Source: CALMJB01 sp963977945
GTDB taxonomy: Bacteria; Actinomycetota; Actinomycetes; Nanopelagicales; Nanopelagicaceae
DNA length: 8,790 nt
NCBI GenBank assembly: GCA_963977945.1
Contig: CAXBQO010000040.1
Location: forward strand, 1 to 8,790
Reading direction: 5' to 3'
The stretch's first letter is position 1. Each line of letters begins with the position of its first letter. Positions 1 through 6,212 of this stretch are shown here, piece by piece. Under the pieces are notes generated by a model. That model ran no database searches and was not told the DNA's origin. It was given only the letters and a program-made list of their open reading frames with translations. Position numbers and translations under genes: made by a program.

Positions 1-891
1 CCATTTACCGAGCATCAAATCTCAAAGGCAAAAGCAGCAGGAGTTGATGAAATTGATCTGGCTACAAGTTGTTTATCTGAAGTTTTTAAGCCCTATTTTG
101 GAAATGGTGAGCGCTTTGGCATCAAGATTAAATATTCAGTAGAAGAGAGCGCTTTAGGTACCGGTGGTGGAATACGAAAAGCGGCTGATCAATTAGGTGA
201 CTGCGATTTAGTAGTAATTTTTAATGGCGATGTGCTGAGCGCACATGATTTATCGCGTCAGATTAAATTCCATTTAAAAGAGCGAGCCGATGTAACTTTA
301 TATTTAACTGAAGTATCCGATGCCAGAGCATATGGATCAGTTGAGTTATCAAGTAATTCTGTTGTGAAAAGTTTCAATGAAAAGATGGATAACCCGCCAA
401 GTAATCTGATAAATGCTGGCTGTTATATCTTTAATAGAAATGTAATTAATAAAATTGAACCAAATAAAGTGGTGAGTGTGGAGCGCGAAACCTTTCCGCA
501 ACTTTTAAAATCTGGCCATAAAGTATTGGGGTTTGTAGATCGAAACTATTGGTTAGATATTGGAAATCCGCAAGCTCTGGTAAAAGCATCAAGTGATATC
601 GTCACTGGCAAAATGATTTCAGCTGCATTTGATCGCAAGAAAAATGCAAAATCTGATTCACTAATCAAATCTGATGTGAATATTGGTGCCAACGTTGTTA
701 TTGATGGTGGCAGCGTGATTGAAAACGGCGCAGTTATTGGCGAAAATTGTCAGATCAAATCTTCTATCATCGGTAGAAATGCAAAAGTTGAACCTAATTG
801 TCAGATTGAGAGTTCAATTGTGGCCGATTCGGCTCGTATCACCTCTGGCACCATCATTATCAATAATTATGTCGGTTTTTCTCAAAAATAA
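1..891 (+). CDS. manC: Mannose-1-phosphate guanylyltransferase (GDP-mannose pyrophosphorylase), 5' truncated by window edge
   Basis: The reading frame is open from base 1 to the TAA at 889-891 and gives 296 residues; a GTG at 232 is internal, not the start. The family makes GDP-mannose from mannose-1-phosphate and GTP in the cytosol. Numbering from base 1, the nucleotidyltransferase part shows ALGTGGGI (51-58), the metal-site NGD (75-77), NAGCYIF (138-144) and YWLDIGNP (183-190), the usual second metal-binding Asp. From about residue 224 hexapeptide-like repeats (NIGANV, VIENGAVIGENC, IIGRNAKVEPNC) form a left-handed beta-helix tail, as in actinobacterial enzymes of about 360 residues. The missing 50-60 residues would hold the GxGTRL nucleotide-binding loop. 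Other sugar-1-phosphate nucleotidyltransferases share this fold; manB downstream favours mannose. The substrate assignment is inference, the fold is secure. Confidence 0.85.
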   Translation, partial: PFTEHQISKAKAAGVDEIDLATSCLSEVFKPYFGNGERFGIKIKYSVEESALGTGGGIRKAADQLGDCDLVVIFNGDVLSAHDLSRQIKFHLKERADVTLYLTEVSDARAYGSVELSSNSVVKSFNEKMDNPPSNLINAGCYIFNRNVINKIEPNKVVSVERETFPQLLKSGHKVLGFVDRNYWLDIGNPQALVKASSDIVTGKMISAAFDRKKNAKSDSLIKSDVNIGANVVIDGGSVIENGAVIGENCQIKSSIIGRNAKVEPNCQIESSIVADSARITSGTIIINNYVGFSQK

Positions 892-949
892 AGGCGATTT
901 TTTTCACCAAATATCAGCTGATTTGCCCGGCTTTTACCCCAGTCTTAAC

Positions 950-978
950 TTGACATAAGCGACTTACACGCGTGTAAT
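950..978 (+). promoter_or_regulatory. Predicted sigma70-type promoter of whiB
   Basis: TTGACA at 950-955 is a perfect -35 hexamer. TGTAAT at 973-978 is a good -10, separated by exactly 17 bp. This predicts a transcript start near 984-986 and a leader of about 80 nt before the whiB ATG at 1065. It is the strongest promoter match in the window and lies in the longest intergenic gap. It would drive whiB and probably the two tightly packed genes after it. Confidence 0.72.
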
Positions 979-980
979 TC
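961..980 (+). promoter_or_regulatory. Palindrome overlapping the whiB promoter spacer and -10 (candidate operator)
   Basis: TTACACGCGTGTAA at 964-977 is a perfect 14-bp palindrome. Adding three bases on each side gives a 20-bp inverted repeat with a single mismatched pair (963/978). It fills the -35/-10 spacer and covers most of the -10, so a dimeric protein bound here would block RNA polymerase. The half sites TTAC/GTAA recall the BldD box (as I remember it, TNACNCWGNGTNA), and BldD controls whi genes in Streptomyces, but the spacing here is one base longer. The regulator's identity is therefore unknown. Confidence 0.6.
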
Positions 981-988
981 TCCCAGTC

Positions 989-1018
989 GTTTGAAATTGT
1001 AAAAAAATAATTTCAAAC
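989..1018 (+). promoter_or_regulatory. Inverted repeat in the predicted whiB 5' leader
   Basis: GTTTGAAATT (989-998) and AATTTCAAAC (1009-1018) are perfect 10-base inverted repeats around a 10-base A-rich centre. In RNA the stem could extend by a G.U (999/1008) and a U-A pair (1000/1007), leaving a six-A loop. With a start near 985 this hairpin would sit at the very 5' end of the whiB mRNA, where it could protect the transcript. It could instead be a second protein-binding site on DNA. No U-tract follows, so it is not an intrinsic terminator. Confidence 0.55.
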
Positions 1019-1053
1019 TTAAAAGAATTCAATAAAGATTTAAAGGAAAAGTT

Positions 1054-1061
1054 AAGGGGAG
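1054..1061 (+). promoter_or_regulatory. Ribosome binding site of whiB
   Basis: A purine-rich AAGGGGAG lies just upstream of the ATG at 1065, with GGAG ending three bases before the start codon. The spacing is a little short, but this is one of only two clear Shine-Dalgarno-like stretches in the window; the other is before the DUF5719 gene. It supports ATG 1065 as the true start. Confidence 0.6.
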
Positions 1062-1064
1062 AGA

Positions 1065-1343
1065 ATGAAAGAAGCGCGGGCGAATCTGATAAATGATTTA
1101 CCAGCTTTAATAATTTCACCAGAAGAGTTAACTTGGCAGGAACGCGCACTTTGCGCTCAAACCGATCCTGAAGCTTTCTTCCCAGAAAAGGGCGGCTCAA
1201 CTCGCGAAGCAAAGCGGGTCTGCATGTCCTGTGAGGTTCGGTCTGAATGTTTAGATTACGCACTCGCACACGATGAGAGATTTGGCATCTGGGGCGGGCT
1301 ATCTGAACGGGAACGTCGTAGGTTAAAGCGTCGCCCTGCTTAG
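1065..1343 (+). CDS. whiB: WhiB-family iron-sulfur transcriptional regulator, WhiB/WhiB2 (WhmD) type
   Basis: A 92-residue protein with all marks of the Wbl family. Four cysteines at 30, 53, 56 and 62 (C-x22-C-x2-C-x5-C) bind a [4Fe-4S] cluster, GIWGG at 74-78 forms the turn that contacts the sigma factor, and a basic tail (RERRRLKRR, 82-90) contacts DNA. The stretch around CAQTDPEAFFPEKGGSTREAK matches the WhiB/WhiB2 subgroup, which controls septation and cell division in Streptomyces and mycobacteria by working with the principal sigma factor. Length is normal for the family. It follows a strong promoter carrying a palindrome and ends 8 bp before a membrane glycosyltransferase gene, so it is probably co-transcribed with it. 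Family assignment is secure. The targets in this organism are not visible, and an essential division role is inferred from relatives. Confidence 0.95.
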   Translation: MKEARANLINDLPALIISPEELTWQERALCAQTDPEAFFPEKGGSTREAKRVCMSCEVRSECLDYALAHDERFGIWGGLSERERRRLKRRPA

Positions 1344-1351
1344 AATAGCGA

Positions 1352-4300
1352 GTGGCTGAAAACCGCGAATTCTTTGTAACTGCAATTGTCGTCACCCATG
1401 ATGGTGCGACATGGCTCGCTGAAACAGTTGCTGCGATATCTGCACAACATCGCTTACCTAATCAAATAATTGCCGTTGATAACGGCTCAACTGATATTTC
1501 AGTTCGCATGTTAAAAAATGCCGGAATCTCGATAATTGAACAAGATCGCAAAAGCGGATTTGGTTCTGCCGTCGCTGCAGCAGTTGCTGCACTACCTGAC
1601 TTAAATAATTCCAGTACTTCAAGTAACTCTCGCGAAGAGTGGTTATGGATTTTGCACGATGACTCAGCTCCGCGCCGGGACGCACTTGAAAATATGTTGG
1701 CTGCAATCTCAGACCGTCCGCAGGTGGCAATTGCTGGTCCAAAGATTTTAGGTTGGCATGATCGAAAGCATGTTTTAGAAGCTGGGGTCAGCATTGCCGA
1801 AAATGGAACCCGATGGACCGGCATGGAATCTCGTGAACATGATCAAGGTCAACATGATGATGTAAAAGAAGTACTCGCGGTAAGTACCGCTGGCATGTTG
1901 ATTAAACGGGAAGTGTTTGAACAATTAGGTGGCTTTGATCCGAGTTTGGAACTTTTCCGAGATGATGTCGACTTAGGTTGGCGCGCTCATGTTGCCGGTC
2001 ATTCCGTTGTTCGAGTTGGTAGCGCTGCGATTTATCACGCCGAAGCTGCGACTAATGAACGTCGTTCGATTGATGTAAAAGATGCGCTTTTACATCGACC
2101 ATTGTTATTAGATCGTCGCAATGCCGCGTTTGTGATGTTGGCAAATTCCAGTTGGTGGTTGTTGCCCTGGATCTCGCTTCAACTTTTAACTGCTGCCCTC
2201 GCTCGATCATTTGTTTATTTGTTGGCGAAATTGCCAGGTTATGCCGCCGATGAAATTGCTGCGGTTGGTTTACTGATATTTAAACCACAAGATTTAATAA
2301 ATTCCAGACGTCAACGGCGAAAACATAAATTGTTATCACCGCGAGTTATCAAACCCTTTATTCCACGGCGCGGAATTTTAATTCGAGCCACCATCGTAAA
2401 AAGTATTAATGCAATCACAAAACCATTTCGAATTCCGGCTTACTTACAAGAGCGGGTAAAGCCAAGAGATTACGCCGACATCGGAGTACTAGATGAAAGT
2501 TTTGATGAGTTGGAATTTGTGCCGCGCGCAAGATTTGCCCGTATTAGAGCCTTATCAAATCGGCCACTTTTATTTGGATTGCTAATTACTTTTGTTTTAA
2601 ATTTCTTTTACGCTCGTAACCGAATTGGAAACTTATCCGGCGCCGCCCTGCCAGTTGCACCTGAAAGTGCAAAAGAATTGTTTGGAAAGTTTTTAGAACC
2701 TTGGCACATTGTTGGACTCGGAACTAGTTCTCCAGCACCGGTTTGGGTAGGAGTAATTGCGGCGCTCAGCGCTCTCACTTTTGGAAATCCGCAGGTTTTT
2801 ATTTGGGTATTTCTTTGGATTACCCCTTCAATATTGTTCTGGTTAAGTTATAGATCAGCTCAAAAATTTGGTTTGCAGCGATATGCCGCCTTTATTTTGG
2901 CGATTGTTTATTCATACTCTCCAGTTGTTACAACTGCGATAAATCAAGGGCGAATCGGAACGGTTGCGGTAGCAATTTCTTTGCCGGTGATTTTCACTTT
3001 GTCGAAACATCGGCGAGAGATAAATGACTTAAGTTGGCGTCGAATTTTTACTATCTCCTCATTGGCCGGCTTAACCGCCGCGTTTTCGCCATTGTTTTTA
3101 GCTAGCTGGTGCTTACTTCACATCTGCTATTTCCTTATTAGATATATAAATTTTGCGCCAAATGTGAAAAATCTTGATCCACGAGAAATTCTGCACACCC
3201 TCGACCGGGACGAGTTTAAAAAGCGTGCGGTTTACATATTTACACCTTTAATTTTGACCATACCTTGGTCGTTGTCGCTTTTGATACACCCAACTAGATT
3301 TTTATTAGAACCTGGTTTGGCATTTGCCACCGAAAGAAGATGGTCGATGTTGTTATTTAATCCAGGTGGAATCGGCGCACCACCAATTTGGGTTACCTTC
3401 CCATTTTTACTATTTCTAGTTGTTGCATTATTTAATTCTCGTCTTGCCAGTTTTGGAATTGTCGGATTAATTTGCACCAGTTCTACTGTTGTTCTTTCTG
3501 CCATCACAATTTCTGGTAATTCCACAAACGAATATCAAATTTTTGCTGGGCCAATTTTAGTTTTCGCACAACTTTTATCTTTATTCAGTATTTTGGCAAT
3601 TGCGCAAGATGAAATTCCTAAATTAAAAAATGTGGCACTAGGTTTCAAACATTTATTAGCTGCCTTACTTGCTGGTACAACCGCGATTGCATTGGTAATA
3701 AATTTGGTTTGGGTAGTAACCGCAGGAGCTTCCTCACCATTAAAAACTGATCAAGAACAAGTCGTGCCAGCATTTTTAACCGATTTAGCCAAATCACCAA
3801 CTAAACCAAAACTTTTAGTTCTAGGTAAAACAAATGACCAATGGAGTTATTTCATTACCAGGTCTGGCGATTTGCAACTAGGAGATCCAGATATTGCAAC
3901 TAAAACTCCGGTCAATGTGGTGAAAGCGATTAATCAAATGGTTTCCGGAAGTGATGTCACTGCCAGTCAAATACTGGGCGAATATGGAATTTCCTATGTC
4001 TTTTTAAAAAATCCAATTGATGAAAATTTGGCGCGACTAATTGATGGCCAAGGTGGATTTGAGCGAAATTCAGCCACTAAAGATGGTTTGGTTTGGCGGG
4101 TCGTGAATGCAAACTCTCGCGTTATGTTTGTAGATAAAAGCAATAAAAAATTTCCATTAGAGTCAGGTGAAATTAATCTGCAAGGAAATATTGCAACTCT
4201 GGGCCAAATTGTTTTGGCGGAAAATTTCAGTTCTAGTTGGCAATTAGTAAATGATGGCAAAATAATTTCACCAAATCGCAATGCCGATGGCTTACCGATT

Positions 4301-4459
4301 TTTGCAGTTGATAAACCAGGGGAAATCTTTCTCTCATTTAATGGCACCAGCCGTAGAGCGTGGTTATCACTTCAAATATTTTTAATTTTTGTCATTTTGG
4401 TATTGGCATTGCCCGCCGGTAGAAAACGGCGCGAAATAGAGATTTCGGAGCTGTCGTGA
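1352..4459 (+). CDS. GT2 glycosyltransferase fused to a large polytopic membrane domain, cell-envelope glycan assembly
   Basis: A 1035-residue protein. Residues 8-230 form a family 2 glycosyltransferase domain: VTAIVVTHDG at the start, DNGSTD (43-48), HDDSAP (102-107) as the likely metal/nucleotide-sugar site, an acceptor region around RDDVDLGW (203-210), and H229. After a membrane-associated stretch (about 255-290) and a basic linker rich in Lys/Arg (315-372), about ten hydrophobic segments run from 404 to 792. A roughly 210-residue probably extracytoplasmic region (793-1003) follows, then a final membrane helix (1004-1021) and a basic cytoplasmic end. The GTG at 1352 is the most upstream start because TAG at 1346 closes the frame; no Shine-Dalgarno is seen. 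It lies 8 bp after whiB and overlaps the DUF5719 gene by 4 bp. With ManB and ManC nearby, the donor could be GDP-mannose, but donor and acceptor are inference. An Asn/Ser-rich insert at 84-93 may be a surface loop. Confidence 0.85.
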   Translation: MAENREFFVTAIVVTHDGATWLAETVAAISAQHRLPNQIIAVDNGSTDISVRMLKNAGISIIEQDRKSGFGSAVAAAVAALPDLNNSSTSSNSREEWLWILHDDSAPRRDALENMLAAISDRPQVAIAGPKILGWHDRKHVLEAGVSIAENGTRWTGMESREHDQGQHDDVKEVLAVSTAGMLIKREVFEQLGGFDPSLELFRDDVDLGWRAHVAGHSVVRVGSAAIYHAEAATNERRSIDVKDALLHRPLLLDRRNAAFVMLANSSWWLLPWISLQLLTAALARSFVYLLAKLPGYAADEIAAVGLLIFKPQDLINSRRQRRKHKLLSPRVIKPFIPRRGILIRATIVKSINAITKPFRIPAYLQERVKPRDYADIGVLDESFDELEFVPRARFARIRALSNRPLLFGLLITFVLNFFYARNRIGNLSGAALPVAPESAKELFGKFLEPWHIVGLGTSSPAPVWVGVIAALSALTFGNPQVFIWVFLWITPSILFWLSYRSAQKFGLQRYAAFILAIVYSYSPVVTTAINQGRIGTVAVAISLPVIFTLSKHRREINDLSWRRIFTISSLAGLTAAFSPLFLASWCLLHICYFLIRYINFAPNVKNLDPREILHTLDRDEFKKRAVYIFTPLILTIPWSLSLLIHPTRFLLEPGLAFATERRWSMLLFNPGGIGAPPIWVTFPFLLFLVVALFNSRLASFGIVGLICTSSTVVLSAITISGNSTNEYQIFAGPILVFAQLLSLFSILAIAQDEIPKLKNVALGFKHLLAALLAGTTAIALVINLVWVVTAGASSPLKTDQEQVVPAFLTDLAKSPTKPKLLVLGKTNDQWSYFITRSGDLQLGDPDIATKTPVNVVKAINQMVSGSDVTASQILGEYGISYVFLKNPIDENLARLIDGQGGFERNSATKDGLVWRVVNANSRVMFVDKSNKKFPLESGEINLQGNIATLGQIVLAENFSSSWQLVNDGKIISPNRNADGLPIFAVDKPGEIFLSFNGTSRRAWLSLQIFLIFVILVLALPAGRKRREIEISELS
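4447..4459 (+). promoter_or_regulatory. Shine-Dalgarno and GTGA stop/start overlap coupling two genes
   Basis: GGAG at 4447-4450 lies five bases before the GTG at 4456. The GTG shares bases with the TGA stop (4457-4459) of the glycosyltransferase gene. This 4-base overlap with a well-spaced site is typical of translational coupling and fixes the start of the DUF5719 gene. Confidence 0.7.
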
Positions 4460-5778
4460 GGATAAATCGCAAGGCAGTGTTGGCAATTGGAATATCAATT
4501 ATGTTGGTCTTTATTAGTTTTTTGCTGCCCAGCACCAGAATAAGTAACAAAGTAACTTCAAGTTATCCAGCGACTGCCTGTCCAAATTTAAGTACTGCAA
4601 GTATTGCGGTGTTAAATAAAAAAGATATAAAGATCAGAAATATTGGTAATAAATCAACTAATTTTAAATCCGCAAATTCCAACACAGTTTCGGTTCAAAC
4701 TGCACCGTTACTTGTAGCCGGAAATTCTGCCAATACTTTAATTTTTGCAAATGCTACTTGGAAAGCGGTAACCACTTGTTCTATAAGCGATGGCGATGAA
4801 TGGTTTTTAGGCGGATCTGGTTCACTAACATCAAAATCACAACTAATTGTTGTAAATAGTGGATTGAGTAATTCGATTATTGATGTATCAGTTTTCTCTG
4901 CCAATGGATTAGCTGGCAAAAATAGTTACACAATCGCGCCAAATTCTCAATTAATAGTTGGTCTTGATTCACTTGCTCCTGGACAGGAAAACTTAACGAC
5001 ACACGTACAAACTCGGGCTGGTCGAATCAGCAGTTTTGTATTTGATCAACGTAATAAAGGTTTGAAATTACTTGGCGCCGATTATGTTCCTCCAATTACA
5101 ACTGCACAAAACACCGTTTATGTTCCGGCAATTTCAGATTTAACTGGCAAATTAAATACCTCTGCCAACTTGGCAACTCATACATTGAGATTGTTTGTTC
5201 CCGGAACCGTTGATGCAAATATTGATGTAGAGGTAAACACAGCAGATGGCTCATTTGTACCGCTGGGTTTTTCGCAGCGCACAATTACACAACAGCGCAC
5301 CATCGACTTACCATTCACATTCGCCACTGCAAATAAACCTTTTGCCGTAAAAGTAAGTTCAGATCAACCAATTTTTGCATCCGTGTTAAGTCAATTTAAA
5401 TATGGAAATAATTTTGAAATCGCGTGGTCTGGAATGGCCGAAGAATTAAAAGAATTTTCAGCAAACTTAGCCGGTTCAATTCCAACATTTAATTTCGCCG
5501 GTGAATTAATCGATGTGCAAATAAATTATTCACTTAGCAATGGCAAAAAAGGAACGCAATCTATTTCTGCTCAAAACTTTGCCACGTGGGCTGCGCCAAG
5601 CGGGGTAAATCAATTTCAAGTTATTAGCAAGCGATCTGATACTTATGGTGGTCTAATAATCTTGCCCGAATCAGCTGCAGCCGGAATTGGCAGCACTTAC
5701 ATTCCATTTAATAATGGCTCGAAATTAGAAACCACATCGGAGCCAGTTATTGATGCCCGCGTGATTTCCCGCGGGTAA
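4456..5778 (+). CDS. DUF5719 family membrane-anchored extracytoplasmic protein
   Basis: A 440-residue protein of unknown biochemical function. A short basic N-terminus (MRINRK) precedes one hydrophobic segment at about 7-25, which is either a signal anchor or an uncleaved signal peptide. The rest is polar, Ser/Thr/Asn-rich and beta-strand-like, with many alternating hydrophobic stretches such as QLIVVNSG (129-136) and NTVYVPAIS (219-227). There are only two cysteines, C42 and C108, both outside the membrane, and they could form a disulfide. Family membership is judged from overall character and position, since actinobacterial DUF5719 proteins are encoded directly after this type of glycosyltransferase next to whiB. 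The 4-bp overlap suggests the two proteins work together, perhaps as an extracytoplasmic partner in glycan assembly; that role is inference. It ends in a GC-rich inverted repeat. Confidence 0.75.
   Translation: MRINRKAVLAIGISIMLVFISFLLPSTRISNKVTSSYPATACPNLSTASIAVLNKKDIKIRNIGNKSTNFKSANSNTVSVQTAPLLVAGNSANTLIFANATWKAVTTCSISDGDEWFLGGSGSLTSKSQLIVVNSGLSNSIIDVSVFSANGLAGKNSYTIAPNSQLIVGLDSLAPGQENLTTHVQTRAGRISSFVFDQRNKGLKLLGADYVPPITTAQNTVYVPAISDLTGKLNTSANLATHTLRLFVPGTVDANIDVEVNTADGSFVPLGFSQRTITQQRTIDLPFTFATANKPFAVKVSSDQPIFASVLSQFKYGNNFEIAWSGMAEELKEFSANLAGSIPTFNFAGELIDVQINYSLSNGKKGTQSISAQNFATWAAPSGVNQFQVISKRSDTYGGLIILPESAAAGIGSTYIPFNNGSKLETTSEPVIDARVISRG
5754..5777 (+). repeat. GC-rich inverted repeat across the DUF5719 stop codon
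   Basis: CCCGCG (5756-5761) and CGCGGG (5770-5775) pair perfectly around an 8-base loop. A G.U and a U-A pair could extend the RNA stem to 8 bp, overlapping the TAA at 5776-5778. It stands out in AT-rich surroundings and sits at the end of the whiB-GT-DUF5719 block. The following bases are A-rich rather than U-rich, so it is not a classical intrinsic terminator. It may stabilise the 3' end of the message or weakly attenuate transcription. Confidence 0.4.
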
Positions 5779-5798
5779 ATCCACAAAAACTTCCAACA

Positions 5799-5822
5799 CT
5801 CACGCTAATCTCTTTGCGTGAG
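5799..5822 (+). repeat. Inverted repeat spanning the -10 and start codon of the DUF3499 gene
   Basis: CTCACGC (5799-5805) and GCGTGAG (5816-5822) are perfect 7-base inverted repeats with a 10-base centre. The right arm contains the proposed GTG start (5818-5820), and the centre holds the proposed -10 (5806-5811). It could be an operator. An RNA hairpin could form only in transcripts reading through from upstream, because a leaderless transcript starting at 5818 would lack the left arm. Confidence 0.5.
5806..5811 (+). promoter_or_regulatory. Predicted -10 element for a leaderless DUF3499 transcript
   Basis: TAATCT ends six bases before the GTG at 5818, the spacing expected if transcription starts on the G of the start codon. 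No Shine-Dalgarno is present and no clear -35 is seen at 16-18 bp, which is common for actinobacterial leaderless promoters. The 39-bp gap after the previous gene leaves room for such a promoter. Support is from spacing and motif only. Confidence 0.45.
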
Positions 5823-6171
5823 AAAAAAAATTGGCCGAGTTTGCTCGCGGGCAGGTTGCACTACATCTGCGGTGCAAACTTTGACTTACATTTATGCCGA
5901 TTCAACTGCGGTGCTTGGTCCACTTGCAACATTTGCTGAACCACATTCATATGATCTTTGTGCGCATCACGCTAAACGTTTAACCGTGCCAAATGGTTGG
6001 CAAGTAATTAAACCTGAAGCCGATGCTGATGTTGCAGGGCCTAGCGAAGATGATTTAATGGCAATTGCTGATGCAGTTCGTGAAGTTGCAAATGAATCAA
6101 AATCGCAACCACAATCAACTACCGCAGAATTAGGCAGACGTGGTCACTTGCGCGTATTGCCATCAAATTAA
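5818..6171 (+). CDS. DUF3499 family small protein with putative Cys/His metal site
   Basis: A 117-residue soluble protein of unknown function in an actinobacterial family. The highly conserved core is TLTYIYADSTAVLGPLATF (21-39), followed by EPHSYDLCAHHAKRL (41-55). Cysteines C9 and C14 (CSRAGC) and C48 with H51 (C-x2-H) make a plausible zinc-binding set. An acidic stretch (67-80) and a short conserved-looking C-terminal block, GRRGHLRVLP (106-115), follow. The start GTG 5818 places CSRAGC near the N-terminus, as in relatives. Codons 2-4 lie in a run of eight A. In Mycobacterium and Streptomyces relatives are, as I recall, also encoded between whiB and manB, so its role is probably tied to this locus, but no function can be assigned. 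The family call is strong; metal binding is inference. Confidence 0.88.
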   Translation: MRKKIGRVCSRAGCTTSAVQTLTYIYADSTAVLGPLATFAEPHSYDLCAHHAKRLTVPNGWQVIKPEADADVAGPSEDDLMAIADAVREVANESKSQPQSTTAELGRRGHLRVLPSN

Positions 6172-6173
6172 CT

Positions 6174-6205
6174 TTTACAAAACAATTACTAAACTGATTT
6201 AATTT
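6174..6205 (+). promoter_or_regulatory. Possible promoter of manB
   Basis: The 41-bp gap before the ATG at 6213 holds TTTACA (6174-6179), a one-mismatch -35, and TTTAAT (6198-6203) 18 bp later. The overlapping TAATTT (6200-6205) ends seven bases before the ATG, which suits a leaderless transcript. There is no Shine-Dalgarno. The two -10 readings differ by two bases and cannot be separated by eye. Confidence 0.4.
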
Positions 6206-6212
6206 GCCGATA

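Noticed and set aside
232..240. GTG at 232 as the start of the first gene
   Set aside because: The frame stays open to base 1, and the upstream translation carries conserved nucleotidyltransferase residues (ALGTGGGI and the NGD just before the GTG), so the gene begins outside the window.
884..904. Intrinsic terminator after manC (AAAAAT...ATTTTT plus a run of seven T)
   Set aside because: The T run is present, but the only stem is A-T pairs with no GC core, so I could not support a terminator.
913..922. ATCAGCTGAT palindrome upstream of the whiB promoter
   Set aside because: Only 10 bp and about 28 bp upstream of the -35; this length is expected by chance in a few kb of sequence.
719..958. 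A 79-codon plus-strand frame overlapping the manC 3' end
   Set aside because: It lies out of frame inside the beta-helix coding region, shows no domain and has no ribosome binding site.
964..1395. A 143-codon open frame on the minus strand across the whiB region
   Set aside because: It lies opposite a clear WhiB gene and its promoter, and the translation has no recognisable domain. It is a shadow frame.
5823..5830. Run of eight A at codons 2-5 of the DUF3499 gene as a frameshifting or phase-variation site
   Set aside because: The frame is intact and encodes a full conserved protein; a short A run near the start is common in AT-rich genomes and may simply aid initiation.
6204..6212. TTG at 6204 as the manB start
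   Set aside because: It adds three residues, overlaps the probable -10 and lacks a ribosome binding site; ATG 6213 fits the family N-terminus and the leaderless spacing.
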